From contig NZ_WEHZ01000031.1 of the NCBI RefSeq assembly GCF_012641745.1, forward strand, positions 1-64,000: 64,000 nucleotides of DNA, read 5' to 3'. Of the stretch, positions 7,853 to 17,043 are shown piece by piece (within the stretch, counting starts at the first letter, position 1; the number at the start of each line of letters is the position of its first letter). The notes beneath the pieces were generated by a model. It searched no databases. It was given only the letters and a program-made list of their open reading frames with translations, and had not been told where the DNA came from. Source of the stretch: Pseudoalteromonas peptidolytica. GTDB lineage: Bacteria; Pseudomonadota; Gammaproteobacteria; Enterobacterales; Alteromonadaceae. The translations under genes were made by a program, and so were the position numbers.

Positions 7853-8632
7853 ATGATTCAACTTTTGAGTTTAATTTTATTGGCTTGTTCATTGTTCGCT
7901 TCGGCTCAACCTAAGCGTGTAGTAACGGTTGCCACCGGAGAATACCCTCCATATACGGGCAAGCAACTTGCAAACGATGGTTTTGTTAACCATATCATCC
8001 GTCTAGCACTAGAAAGCCAAGGCTACCAAGTACACTTTGAGTATTTGCCTTGGAAGCGTAGCTTTCAATCAACTCACTTGGGGCAATTTGATATGGCGTC
8101 TTACTGGGTGTGTGAGCCTGAATATGCTGATTCGTTTTATTGTAGCGATGAGATTTATAAAGGCAATTTGCTCGCCTATTTTAGAAAGACAACTCCTTTG
8201 CCAAAATGGGAAAACATATATGATCTGAAAAAGTTTCGGATTGGTGCAACATTGGGGTATGAATATGTGCCAGAGTTTCATAAAGCGGTAGAGCAAGGTG
8301 AGTTGGATGTGTTGATGGTGACGGATGATAAACACAGCTTAAACATGCTATTCAACGACCGCGTTGACTTGGTGCTGCTAAGTGATGTCGCGATGCAGGC
8401 GCTGCTCATTAAAGCCTTTACACCAGAGCATGCCACGTTAATTCATGCGAGCGACAAACCATTCTTGGCCTACACCGCCCACGTTTTATTTCCTAAATCT
8501 CGAGAGGGTAGCCTAGTGTTGAAAAACGATTTTAACAAAGGCTTAAGCCAGCTAAAGCGCTCTAGAGAGTGGGATCGCCAATGGCAGCGACTGCTCAATG
8601 CAGAATTTCACCCTGATGCTGCTATCAATTGA
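7853..8632 (+). CDS. Periplasmic solute-binding protein, family 3 type
   Basis: A 259-residue protein: signal peptide (IQLLSLILLACSLFASAQ), then the binding-protein fold with TVATGEYPPYTG near the start of the mature chain, PWKRSF and a DLVLLSDVA segment in the second lobe. This is the branch of amino-acid-type binding proteins (SBP_bac_3) that often occurs alone, without permease genes, in marine gammaproteobacteria. No permease or ATPase is adjacent here, so transport of a defined ligand cannot be claimed. ATG 7853 gives the signal peptide; the open frame extends upstream from a TTG at the repeat end, which is unlikely to be used. Confidence 0.8.
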   Translation: MIQLLSLILLACSLFASAQPKRVVTVATGEYPPYTGKQLANDGFVNHIIRLALESQGYQVHFEYLPWKRSFQSTHLGQFDMASYWVCEPEYADSFYCSDEIYKGNLLAYFRKTTPLPKWENIYDLKKFRIGATLGYEYVPEFHKAVEQGELDVLMVTDDKHSLNMLFNDRVDLVLLSDVAMQALLIKAFTPEHATLIHASDKPFLAYTAHVLFPKSREGSLVLKNDFNKGLSQLKRSREWDRQWQRLLNAEFHPDAAIN

Positions 8633-8673
8633 AGTAATACCCCCAACTAATATAAATGAGCCATTATCCAATT

Positions 8674-9609
8674 TTAACTCTTAATTTTTGAGGCTGTGAC
8701 AGCTGCATATTTGGTATTAATAAAGCGCAGTAGGGTAGGCATCATTAATCCAGTTAATACAACACACATCCCCATTAACTGAATTGCGCTGACTGCTTGT
8801 CCCATCAACGCAGAAACCAAAGCAGCAAATACCGGCACCAAGTTGAAGTATAACGAGGCTTTTGCGGAGCCAAACGCTTTCACTCCACTGTTCCAGCACA
8901 GGTATCCAACCACGGTGCCAAAGACGCCGATGTAAATTAAACTCGCCAATGAGAAGTTAGGCAAAGTGATAAACGATTCCCAAGGTGTTACTTCTGCCCT
9001 AAACAAGCTAATTATTAACAAGGTCGTCAGTCCCATAGCCATCGTTATTAATGAAAATTCAAGGGGGGCTAACCAATGCGATACCTTGGATGCACAGACC
9101 GTGTAGCATGACCAAGCCAACATACCGATGAGAATAGTCACATCGCCTCTATTGATTGTTAAATTGATAAGGCTGTTTAAATCACCCTTGGTAATGACCA
9201 ATAAAACCCCTGATAAGGCGATGCCAAGTTGGCACAGCTGCAATTTCCGCAAGGAGGTTTGATCAACGATGGCTGCCAGAAGTGCAGTAACAATGGGGCT
9301 TAAAGCCATGATTAACGCGCCATTTGTGGCTGATGTGTGCTCCAGTCCAGAGAACAGAGCAAAGTTTAACCCTCCAATGCCAATAGAGCCGATGACTGCT
9401 AACGCAAGATACTGAGTTAGTGATAATGAAACTATGCGCTTTTTGGTTATATACATAAAAACTAAAAGGCTAGAAACAGCAATCGCAAAGCGCCAAATGG
9501 ACAGCGATAAGCCAGACATATCTTGGAGTACAACTTTTGCTAAGGGGAATACGCTGCCCCAAGAGAATGCACATACAAGCATCATTACGATAATGGCATT
9601 TTTTTTCAT
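8674..9609 (-). CDS. EamA/DMT-family inner-membrane exporter
   Basis: The 311-residue product has ten hydrophobic segments in two related halves, as in the drug/metabolite transporter superfamily: the first half opens with CAFSWGSVFPLAKVVLQDMSG and the second contains GMLAWSCYTVCASKVSHW and SLIYIGVFGTVVGYLCW. Members export amino acids, nucleobases or drugs; the substrate is not visible. It is divergent from the LysR gene at 9703 across 93 bp holding a dyad, a common exporter-regulator pairing. Confidence 0.88.
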   Translation of the reverse strand: MKKNAIIVMMLVCAFSWGSVFPLAKVVLQDMSGLSLSIWRFAIAVSSLLVFMYITKKRIVSLSLTQYLALAVIGSIGIGGLNFALFSGLEHTSATNGALIMALSPIVTALLAAIVDQTSLRKLQLCQLGIALSGVLLVITKGDLNSLINLTINRGDVTILIGMLAWSCYTVCASKVSHWLAPLEFSLITMAMGLTTLLIISLFRAEVTPWESFITLPNFSLASLIYIGVFGTVVGYLCWNSGVKAFGSAKASLYFNLVPVFAALVSALMGQAVSAIQLMGMCVVLTGLMMPTLLRFINTKYAAVTASKIKS

Positions 9610-9658
9610 ATAAATGGGTAACTAATTGAATGAAATTAAGATAAGTTTATATATTCCA

Positions 9659-9688
9659 ATATCAACAAGATATAAGCGTTTTTGATAT
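9659..9688. promoter_or_regulatory. Candidate LysR operator between exporter and regulator genes
   Basis: ATATCAA and TTGATAT form a perfect 7-bp inverted repeat with a 16-bp spacer, centred in the 93-bp divergent region. The spacing and position fit a LysR recognition site controlling both promoters. Confidence 0.5.
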
Positions 9689-9702
9689 ATTAGATTCCAA
9701 AT

Positions 9703-10596
9703 ATGAAAATTAACTATTCTTTAGATGATATGCGACTATTTTGGGTCGTTGCGAAGCAAGGTAGCTTTAGTAAAGCAGCGCTTGAATTGAGTATGCCTAT
9801 TTCTACATTAAGCAGACGTATCAAAAACTTAGAGCAATCATTACAATTGCGATTACTGAATCGTGATGCGCATAGAGTGACATTAACAGGAAGCGGTGTG
9901 CAATATTTTCAGCGTTGTGGCGGATTGTTAGAAGCATTGCAAAGTGCAGGTGATGCGCTATTTGATGAAAAAGGAGAGGCGAGTGGGACGATTAACGTGT
10001 CAGCACCGAATAATTTTACTCAATATAAGTTAGCGCATATCTTTAATGCGTTCTTGCGCGAATACCCAAAAATATCTATTAACCTTTCACTGTCTAATAA
10101 AAATATTGATCTTGAAAAAGAGCATATTGACCTCGCTTTCAGAGCCTGTGACGAGGTTCCGCTTGATTGGATAAGCAGACCGTTGAAGCAAGTAAAGTCA
10201 ATAGTGTGTAGTAGTCCAGCTTTAATTGAAGCAAATACAATTAGCCACCCTAAAGAACTACAAAAGCTGCCTGTTATTTTAAGTAACCCTGTCAGGGTTT
10301 GGGAGCTGGTTGAGACCACCACCGGTGAAAAATTTAGCTATACGCCTTTGCCTCCCGCTAGACTAGAAGCTGATGATTTACATGTTGTTTCTCGAGCTGT
10401 GATTGAAGGGCTTGGTGTGGGTTTTATCCCTTATTTTATGGCTAGTGAGTGGATAGAAAGTGGCAAGTTAGTTCGTTTGCTACCAAAGTGGTCTGGGCAA
10501 CCGAGAACGGTTCACTTGTTATATCGAGATAGAGACAACATGCCACATCGGTTACGCTTATTTATTGATTATTTAATCAGAGCTTCGGATAATTAA
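9703..10596 (+). CDS. LysR-family transcriptional regulator
   Basis: A 297-residue LysR protein: helix-turn-helix at residues 8-65 (MRLFWVVAKQGSFSKAALELSMPISTLSRRIKNLE) followed by a substrate-binding domain (GTINVSAPNNFTQ at about 92-104, GLGVGFIPYFMA near 240). It resembles the subgroup near DsdC/AaeR-type single-domain regulators that pair with exporters. It is transcribed divergently from the EamA exporter and probably controls it. Start ATG 9703; no strong ribosome site is visible. Confidence 0.9.
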   Translation: MKINYSLDDMRLFWVVAKQGSFSKAALELSMPISTLSRRIKNLEQSLQLRLLNRDAHRVTLTGSGVQYFQRCGGLLEALQSAGDALFDEKGEASGTINVSAPNNFTQYKLAHIFNAFLREYPKISINLSLSNKNIDLEKEHIDLAFRACDEVPLDWISRPLKQVKSIVCSSPALIEANTISHPKELQKLPVILSNPVRVWELVETTTGEKFSYTPLPPARLEADDLHVVSRAVIEGLGVGFIPYFMASEWIESGKLVRLLPKWSGQPRTVHLLYRDRDNMPHRLRLFIDYLIRASDN

Positions 10597-10633
10597 TGCC
10601 TTGCTAGCAGCCAGATTTAGCACCAACTGCGTT

Positions 10634-10818
10634 GAATTCACTTCCAATAGGCAGTTATTGGTACGTAAATTCGCCTTGCCTACAAGGTGTAGGTACCTTG
10701 GTAAAAGCAGGACGCGAAAGCGGTGTTATCTCCAAAGCAGTCTGGCTAGAGTAGGGGATAATTGAATATGGTCTTAAAAACAATGAGCTAGTTCACTCTT
10801 TATCCTAACCTCAGGTTA
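10634..10818 (+). repeat. Family B repeat
   Basis: Begins GAATTCACTTCCAATAGG, contains TTATTGGTACGTAAATTCG and the shared module CTACAAGGTGTAGGTACC...GCAGGACGCGAAAGCGGTG, and ends CTTTATCCTAACCTCAGGTTA. The same order, degenerate, is at 11597-11748 and, interrupted by family A sequence, at 35637-35945. It fills most of the 10597-10948 gap; no gene is visible there. Confidence 0.65.
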
Positions 10819-10948
10819 TTTAATTTCTCATTACTAAAAATGCTTTAAATATGAGCGGTGATGTGGTTATTATGCAAATGTCTATATTTTGGGCACTGGT
10901 TAAAACCGTGTCTAAATGAGTAAGCTCATCTCTGAAATAGGTGGTTTT

Positions 10949-11572
10949 ATGACAATTGAAAGTTGGCTAGCTTTTTGTACAATTGCGCTGCTGGCCACAG
11001 CGACACCAGGTCCCGCTGCATTGTTGGTGGCGACGAATAGTTTAGCTGTGGGTTTTAAGCGGGCGTTGCTAACTGTATTTGGTAACGTTTCAGGGTTGTT
11101 GCTGATGTCGAGCTGTGCCGTTATTGGTTTGAGTGGCTTATTGCTCCACTCAACAGCGGCATTTACGGTTGTGAAAATATTAGGCGCGCTCTATTTGATT
11201 TATATTGGGGTCAACTTATGGCGAAAAGGGTTAGGTCAGGTATCTCTTCCAGATGGTGTAAAAAAACAAAAAAGCGCAGTGAGACTATATCTAGATGGTG
11301 TGCTGGTGGCGTTAACTAACCCAAAAGCTATTGTTTTTACAACGGCATTATTCCCACAATTTATCGATACTTCAGCACCACTCTTAGCGCAGTTTTCGTT
11401 GCTGGTCACTACTTTTATGTGCCTATCTTTTTGTTGCTTATGTATGTATTCATTTCTGGCTCAAAGTGCTAAAAAGCGAGCGATAAAATGGGTGTCTGGT
11501 CATGTAATTGGTAGAGTATTTGGTGTGACATTTATTGGTGCTGGGTGTGTTTTAGTTAGCGCTGAGCGCTAA
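10949..11572 (+). CDS. LysE/RhtB-family amino-acid exporter
   Basis: A 207-residue inner-membrane protein with about six hydrophobic segments and the LysE/RhtB signature near the N-terminus (ATATPGPAALLVATNS), then a GALYLIYIGVNLWRKG segment and a TNPKAIVFTTALFPQFI segment that are strongly conserved in the family. It would export amino acids or homoserine-lactone-like compounds by proton antiport. ATG 10949 is preferred to ATG 10916 because AGGTGG precedes it and the family start is short. It stands alone between two family B repeats. Confidence 0.88.
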   Translation: MTIESWLAFCTIALLATATPGPAALLVATNSLAVGFKRALLTVFGNVSGLLLMSSCAVIGLSGLLLHSTAAFTVVKILGALYLIYIGVNLWRKGLGQVSLPDGVKKQKSAVRLYLDGVLVALTNPKAIVFTTALFPQFIDTSAPLLAQFSLLVTTFMCLSFCCLCMYSFLAQSAKKRAIKWVSGHVIGRVFGVTFIGAGCVLVSAER

Positions 11573-11596
11573 TTATACATAGCGAAAGCTGCCTCA

Positions 11597-11748
11597 AATT
11601 CACTTCCCAAGCCGCCTACTGGAAGTGAATTTATCTAGCTTAGAAGGTGCAGGTACCTAAGCTTTAGCAAAGCGTGCCGACCAGATAAGGGAGTAACGTA
11701 ACGCGAATCCAAAAGCAATGTGTTGGCTCAGCCTTTACTCCAGGCTCA
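11597..11748 (+). repeat. Family B repeat, degenerate
   Basis: AAATTCACTTCCcaagccgcctacTGGAAGTGAATTT forms the left palindrome, followed by AAGGTGCAGGTACCTAAGC and a right end CCTTTACTCCAGGCTCAGCTTA that matches the CTTTATCCTAACCTCAGGTTA end of 10634-10818 with several changes. Confidence 0.55.
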
Positions 11749-11750
11749 GC

Positions 11751-12884
11751 TTACTGGGAAGCGAGTTTACGCAAACGCCGACTTTGATGTTTTTTGCGTT
11801 TTCGTTGCCACCATAAATAGACACCACTAAAGCCAAGTAAAATAGGCGCAAGCCCCATTAAAGACCAAATAATTTTACTTGGAAGCCCCGCAAAGTGACC
11901 AAAATGTAGTTTTCTAAAGCTATCAATTATCCTCTCTAGAGAGGTTGCTGTGCGAATGTCATACACGGCAATTTGTGCGCCTGTAGTGGCATCGAAGCTT
12001 ACAGTAGAGGCGTAGTTACTAATAAAAGGGTTCGTATCTGCAACGCTGCCAAAAATAGTGATATGTTTTTGTTGTGGTTCAAACGGAAATAACCAGTAAG
12101 TGGGGGTAAAGCCGCCAATTGCATCAAGGCTCTGCGCCATCATTGCATCAAAGTCGAGTGTGCGATTAAACATTGCTTGACTGACAATATGATGATCAGC
12201 TTCATCATGTTCAAAAGCCTCATGGTAGTAATCTACGGCGTTAAAATAGACACCTGTTATCCCAAGGCACAGTAATACCGGTGCACTCCATATTCCAATT
12301 AATTTATGTAACTCAGAAAACAAGATTACTCTTGGAGTGTGTCGTCTAAAGCTAAAAAAACGTCGCCAAAAACGACGGTAAATAATTAAACCAGACACTC
12401 CTAAAAAGGTAAACAGAATCGCAATAAATAAGCCGATAGCGACGCCCATATTTGGAAAATAGCGGTTGCTGTCGTTGAGCAACAAGGTGTAATGAAGGTG
12501 AAGTATAAAGTCGGTAAAGTCGCTGTGTATGCCCACAGGCGCACTCAGCATTTCTCCTTGGTAGGGATCGAGGTAGGTTTTAAACCAAGTATCAGTACCA
12601 TGTTTTAGCAGATAAACTCTATCGGCCTCGTAGCCGTCATCAAATAGCTCCCAACTACCAATTTCATAGTCGGGGTGCGCAGCGGCAACCAAATTGACTA
12701 ACTCTTTCATTGGCTTGCGCTGAATATCTTGGCCTACATAATTCAAGGTGGCTTGATCTTTGAGAAGGATGCTATCTATCTCAAATTTGAATACCAACAT
12801 GCTGCCAGTGAGTGAAATGATGAGTAATGGCAACATTGCGATCAGTGCCATTAGGCTGTGCCATTTAAATAATGTTTTGCGCAT
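11751..12884 (-). CDS. PepSY-associated transmembrane protein (iron-uptake linked)
   Basis: A 377-residue inner-membrane protein with the PepSY_TM arrangement: TM1 at residues 8-32 (HSLMALIAMLPLLIISLTGSMLVF), a periplasmic PepSY region, TM2 about 145-167, TM3 about 195-215 (ELHKLIGIWSAPVLLCLGITGVYF) and a final TM near 345-362 followed by a basic tail. Homologues (PiuB/FegB-like) sit in siderophore-utilisation loci and are thought to help ferric-siderophore reduction or passage. A Fur-box-like site lies at 13068-13082 and an AraC regulator with its own Fur-like site is just upstream, in line with iron control. The exact biochemical role is unsettled. Confidence 0.85.
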   Translation of the reverse strand: MRKTLFKWHSLMALIAMLPLLIISLTGSMLVFKFEIDSILLKDQATLNYVGQDIQRKPMKELVNLVAAAHPDYEIGSWELFDDGYEADRVYLLKHGTDTWFKTYLDPYQGEMLSAPVGIHSDFTDFILHLHYTLLLNDSNRYFPNMGVAIGLFIAILFTFLGVSGLIIYRRFWRRFFSFRRHTPRVILFSELHKLIGIWSAPVLLCLGITGVYFNAVDYYHEAFEHDEADHHIVSQAMFNRTLDFDAMMAQSLDAIGGFTPTYWLFPFEPQQKHITIFGSVADTNPFISNYASTVSFDATTGAQIAVYDIRTATSLERIIDSFRKLHFGHFAGLPSKIIWSLMGLAPILLGFSGVYLWWQRKRKKHQSRRLRKLASQ

Positions 12885-13067
12885 TATTATCCTTTAAAAA
12901 CTAAACCACCTTAGCTGATGCGCTACCTAAAACTCAGGTTAAATACGCTGAATATCTATATCAATCTGCTTACATCACGGGTTTTTATCATTCTGTTTGG
13001 CCAATGTTGATAACGAACCTAGGATAGTTGCGACTATCACAGTGCCAGTGATTTATTGCTATAAAAA

Positions 13068-13082
13068 TGAGAGTGATTCTTA
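13068..13082 (-). promoter_or_regulatory. Fur-box-like site upstream of the PepSY gene
   Basis: TGAGAGTGATTCTTA matches the 7-1-7 Fur consensus TGATAATNATTATCA at 10 of 14 defined positions. It lies in the spacer between the AraC gene end (13112) and the PepSY start (12884). Confidence 0.5.
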
Positions 13083-13111
13083 TTATACCATGTTGTGGTG
13101 GAAGGTTTTGC

Positions 13112-13957
13112 CTAAGAGTGCACTCTTTGTGGAATTTGCTTAGGAGAAAGAGCAAAAAGCTGTTTAAAGCGACGGCTGAAGTGCGCTTGGCTCTTAAAAC
13201 CCGAGTTAATGGCGATTTGGTTAAGTGATGAATTTTGCTCTACCAATTCAAAATAAGCGTGATTTAAGCGTGTACGAATTAAGTATTCTGAGGCACTGAG
13301 ATCAGAGCGAGTAAAAAGCTTATGAATATACCGTTTTGACCAACCTGAATACTCACATAACATATCGATACACAGCGCATCATTACTCGCATGTTTAACT
13401 ATCAGCTGCTTCAACGCTGTAAGCGGTGAGTGTAGATGACAACATTGTAGGGCATGGCTCAGGCTTTGAAGAATATTTGCTTCAAGCCACTGGGCTTGGG
13501 TTTTAGTTAATTGCTTAACGAATAGTGCTTGAGTAAATAGCTGTGAGAGCGCTGGAGTTATTTTGATTGCTTGTCCATGTGTTAGCCTTTTGCCGGTATG
13601 TTTAACCAACCAGCTAATAGGAAAGTTAAAGCTAATGGCATGATAATGTGCTGGCAGGTGAAAGATATGCTTTTGCTCTGCTTCAATAAAAATCAGCTGC
13701 ATGTTATCTGCGGCACTTATGGATTGCTGAGTAAGCCACCAGCCCGACCCTTTTTGGATTAAAATGAGACTGCCATAATCTTCTGGCATTGACGAGGCAA
13801 CCTGAGCATTACGATGGTAGATAATGCCACGTAATTTAACTTGGGAGATACTTGTTGAAATCAGTGGAACTTCAGTGTGCAGCTCATGCTGAGATACATG
13901 ATCGTAAAAGTGTTGCTGTAACAACTTGGAATGGAGATCTAAAACTATACTCATCAA
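13112..13957 (-). CDS. AraC-family transcriptional regulator, probably iron/siderophore linked
   Basis: A 281-residue protein with an N-terminal cupin-like sensing part (residues 1-160) and a C-terminal double helix-turn-helix (about 180-278; LCEYSGWSKRYIHKLFTRSDLSASEYLIRTRLN and IAINSGFKSQAHFSRRFKQLFALSPKQ are standard AraC helices). It is on the same strand and directly upstream of the PepSY gene, and has a Fur-like box just before it, resembling AraC activators of siderophore systems. Effector and targets are inferred only from context. ATG 13957 is followed by a second ATG, so the start may be one codon later. Confidence 0.88.
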   Translation of the reverse strand: MMSIVLDLHSKLLQQHFYDHVSQHELHTEVPLISTSISQVKLRGIIYHRNAQVASSMPEDYGSLILIQKGSGWWLTQQSISAADNMQLIFIEAEQKHIFHLPAHYHAISFNFPISWLVKHTGKRLTHGQAIKITPALSQLFTQALFVKQLTKTQAQWLEANILQSLSHALQCCHLHSPLTALKQLIVKHASNDALCIDMLCEYSGWSKRYIHKLFTRSDLSASEYLIRTRLNHAYFELVEQNSSLNQIAINSGFKSQAHFSRRFKQLFALSPKQIPQRVHS

Positions 13958-14020
13958 TACAAACGTGGCAGCCCAATAAGGGCTACCACTGTACGTGTTT
14001 TCTCAATAAATCCCAAACGA

Positions 14021-14038
14021 AATGAGAATTATTGATAA
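14021..14038 (-). promoter_or_regulatory. Fur-box-like site upstream of the AraC gene
   Basis: AATGAGAATTATTGATAA contains TGAGAATTATTGATA, matching the Fur 7-1-7 consensus at 10 of 14 positions, about 65 bp before the AraC start. Being in the spacer behind the protease stop, it serves the AraC gene. Confidence 0.5.
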
Positions 14039-14047
14039 CGTATTACC

Positions 14048-15583
14048 TTAATAACTTGCAACTAGTGATACGCCTGAGAAGCTTGTATAGCCGCGCAGTT
14101 TAATGTAATAAGTGCCACCTTGGCCTGAATTTGAAGTACAAGATTCATTGTTACCATAGCGGTAAGGGCGACAGTCGAATACACCTGTTGTTGGCTCAGC
14201 GCCCTTTCTTACATAAAGGTCTGCATCACCAGAACCACCTGAAATAGACACGTTTAGCGTTACATTAGCAGGTACATCAATTGTATAAAGCAACTCTTGG
14301 TTCGTTGAACCTGAAGCTGTAACTGCTTGTCCATTTTCTAGCTTAGGAACCGGATCTGGATCAGGGTCTGGATCTGTGCCTCCGGCAAGTGTGTATAGTA
14401 ACTCATTTGGCGAACCACTTTGAGGGTTAGATACTTTACCTTTAGAAGCGCGTTGGCTAAGCAGTGAATCAACTTGAGATGGGCTTAAACTTGGGTTTTC
14501 ATCCAAGTATAGTGCAATTGCACCTGCAACATGTGGTGCAGCCATTGACGTACCACTGATGGTGTTTGTTGCTGAGTCAGAGTTGTACCAAGCAGACTTG
14601 ATACCTGAGCCAGGTGCGTAAATGTCAAGACAGTTACCATAGTTTGAGAAACTAGAGCGAGCGTCGCTACTTGTTGTTGAACCAACAGTGATAGCATTAG
14701 CTGCGCGTGCTGGAGAATAATTACAAGCGTTGCTATTGTCGTTACCCGCAGCAACAACAAAGCTAACACCTGCTGCCACAGCATTATTCACGGCATCATC
14801 TACTGCCTGAGAAGCACCACCACCTAAGCTCATGTTAGCAACTGAAGGGCCTGAAGCGTTGTTCTTAACCCAATCAATACCTGCGATCACGCCTGAATAT
14901 GAGCCTGAGCCGTTACACCCTAACACTCGTACGCCAACAATATTTACATTTTTAGCGACACCATACTCTCCGCCACCAATTGTACCCGCTACATGAGTAC
15001 CGTGACCGTTGCAGTCTGTTGCGTCGTTATCATTGTCTACAAAATCATAACCATGAGTGGCACGGTTACCAAAATCATTGTGACTAATACGAACACCGGT
15101 ATCGATTACATACGCTGTTACGCCCGTGCCATCAAAATCATAATGATAGTTTGAATTGAGGGGTAAGTTGCGTTGGTCAACTCGGTCTAAGCCCCAAGTT
15201 GGGTTAGCTTGATCACCGTTTGCAGAAATTGAAGGGGTTACGGTGACAGTCTGATCTTGCTCGATATAATCGATATTCGGGTTTTGGATTAGCCCTTTGA
15301 GTTGTTTTGCTGATGCGTTTATCACAACGCCATTAAGGATACCGCCAAACTCTCTTGTTATGCTGACATTATGCTTGTTTTGCAACTCGTTAGCTTGCTT
15401 TTTAGCAAAAGCTGCAACGGCTTTACTGTCATTTACATCAAGTACTGAAGGTGTAGAAAACACCACAATATATTGGTTCTCTATTGCTTTTTCAGCACTT
15501 ACGCTAACGAGCTTAGCCGCTTGAGCATTAACCGAGGTCATGCCCGCTAAAATGGCAAAACTAATTGCACTTAATTTACGCAT
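14048..15583 (-). CDS. Secreted subtilisin-like serine protease with inhibitor-type propeptide and PPC domain
   Basis: A 511-residue S8 peptidase of the aqualysin/proteinase K type. Signal peptide 1-22, inhibitor I9 propeptide about 36-115, catalytic domain about 128-395 with Asp161 (VIDTGV), His194 (NGHGTHVAG) and Ser346 ([11 protein letters not shown]). [11 protein letters not shown] linker (about 404-412) leads to a pre-peptidase C-terminal (PPC) domain with DADLYVRKG and a [14 protein letters not shown]ys pair. It is an exported protease, probably type II secreted, that digests extracellular protein. The PPC domain resembles the C-terminus of the nuclease at 45685-48291. Full length and intact. 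Confidence 0.95.
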   Translation of the reverse strand: MRKLSAISFAILAGMTSVNAQAAKLVSVSAEKAIENQYIVVFSTPSVLDVNDSKAVAAFAKKQANELQNKHNVSITREFGGILNGVVINASAKQLKGLIQNPNIDYIEQDQTVTVTPSISANGDQANPTWGLDRVDQRNLPLNSNYHYDFDGTGVTAYVIDTGVRISHNDFGNRATHGYDFVDNDNDATDCNGHGTHVAGTIGGGEYGVAKNVNIVGVRVLGCNGSGSYSGVIAGIDWVKNNASGPSVANMSLGGGASQAVDDAVNNAVAAGVSFVVAAGNDNSNACNYSPARAANAITVGSTTSSDARSSFSNYGNCLDIYAPGSGIKSAWYNSDSATNTISGTSMAAPHVAGAIALYLDENPSLSPSQVDSLLSQRASKGKVSNPQSGSPNELLYTLAGGTDPDPDPDPVPKLENGQAVTASGSTNQELLYTIDVPANVTLNVSISGGSGDADLYVRKGAEPTTGVFDCRPYRYGNNESCTSNSGQGGTYYIKLRGYTSFSGVSLVASY

Positions 15584-16050
15584 TTTGTTGTTCCTTACAT
15601 GTTGTTTTATTTAGTTGTGTTATCTAGTACTAGTTCGGTTTGGCGCAGTTGCTGTAGACACTCTACTCACCATTCAACTCAATTTGATTAAAAAGTAACA
15701 AATAAATATCAGGGTAACCAAAGTCAACTTAACCTGGGTACATCAACTCGTACTAGTTACATTATAATAGAACACAAGATTAAAAAATAAACAAATAATA
15801 CAAATAAAATTTACAAAGTGTTGTGGGTACACTGAGTAAAGTGCTACTTAGTTCATTACGAGAATTAGACAAGTAACTTTATAAGTATAAAAGACAGAAG
15901 GTTACGATAATTTTCTAGAAATTGTTAAAATATATAGTGTATGGTTACAGGGAAAGTTTTTTCAAAGATATCTACGAATTTTCTATCTGTTAATGTTTTT
16001 TGTAATTTTTTGGTAAATAATTCTTTACATTTCAAGTTGGGGAAATGTTA
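15584..16050. other. AT-rich spacer without visible gene
   Basis: This 467-bp stretch lies upstream of the protease and downstream of the AraC gene on the same strand. No open frame, repeat family or terminator could be supported. It is AT-rich and presumably holds the protease promoter and leader. Confidence 0.5.
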
Positions 16051-17043
16051 TTAGGTTTTACGAAAATAAGAAGGAGTAAGCCCTGTCCAGCGCTTGAAAG
16101 CGCGGCGAAAATTTGTAATATCACTAAAGTGTAGTGCACTGGCGACTTGTTCATTTGAGTAGCCTTGTTCAGCGACATAAAACATAGCTTGTTGACGGTG
16201 TACCCTATCTTTTTCTGTTAAGAAAGTCGTGTTGTGAAGTTTGAGTTTACGCTTGAACGTTGCCGCACTCATGCCCATTAATGATGCTATTTGCTCACTG
16301 TGATACTTTGGGTATTTCAATTGCAGCCGGTGTAACTGTGCAAGAAATCCGCGTGTGTTTTTTGGTGTTATTTGTAATTGTTTGTTGACCAAAAATGGGA
16401 AGTTATTGATCTGCTGCTTTATTAATGTTGGCTTGTTGATGGCAACCACAAAGTCACTGTGCTGGAAGCTATAGCTTTGAGATAAATAACTGAGATATTG
16501 CGCAATTTCTTTTGGTTTATCGAAAGGAAACTGTATGGTAAAGCGTGCCTCAGGGCAGCGCCATTTAACATATCCGCAGAGGATACTAGCCAGTACTTCA
16601 TATAGAAAACGCAATACTGTGGCGTTAGTTTGGGCGATAGCCGGTGAAAAAGTTAAGTGATAACCATCTTCTTTGTGCAACTTTCTAAAATGGAAAAGCG
16701 GAAATATCGTCAGCCCTCTGAGCAGTAATACATTGATGAGATGTTGTATACTGCGACAATTAAACAGTAAAGAGCCGTAGTGACTGATAAGTGTGTTGAG
16801 TAGATATTGGCCGTATATAAAGCTTAACTCTCGACAGCTTGGCTGTGCACAAATATTGATAATAATGCGCTCAAGTTGCTCAAAAGAAATGGTTGTAGTG
16901 TTTGCAAAAAGATCTGAGCGAAATAGCTTGCTGCCTTTTAGTGTAATGTCTGCATGGACACCACACTGCTGCGCTAAATCGACGAGAGGCTGTGCAAAAT
17001 AACAACTTTCTAATTGCTTCATATGACATTCAAGCGTTTGCAT
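16051..17043 (-). CDS. AraC-family regulator with arabinose-binding-like N-terminal domain
   Basis: A 330-residue regulator of the OruR/ArgR-like branch: N-terminal Arabinose_bd-type domain (about 15-200) and C-terminal AraC helix-turn-helix domain (about 230-330: YHSEQIASLMGMSAATFKRKLK and NEQVASALHFSDITNFRRAFKRWTGLTP). The ATG at 17043 overlaps the TGA of the upstream GGDEF gene by one base (TGATG), so the two are translationally coupled and probably work together. Several branch members regulate virulence or catabolism; no target is visible. Confidence 0.88.
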   Translation of the reverse strand: MQTLECHMKQLESCYFAQPLVDLAQQCGVHADITLKGSKLFRSDLFANTTTISFEQLERIIINICAQPSCRELSFIYGQYLLNTLISHYGSLLFNCRSIQHLINVLLLRGLTIFPLFHFRKLHKEDGYHLTFSPAIAQTNATVLRFLYEVLASILCGYVKWRCPEARFTIQFPFDKPKEIAQYLSYLSQSYSFQHSDFVVAINKPTLIKQQINNFPFLVNKQLQITPKNTRGFLAQLHRLQLKYPKYHSEQIASLMGMSAATFKRKLKLHNTTFLTEKDRVHRQQAMFYVAEQGYSNEQVASALHFSDITNFRRAFKRWTGLTPSYFRKT

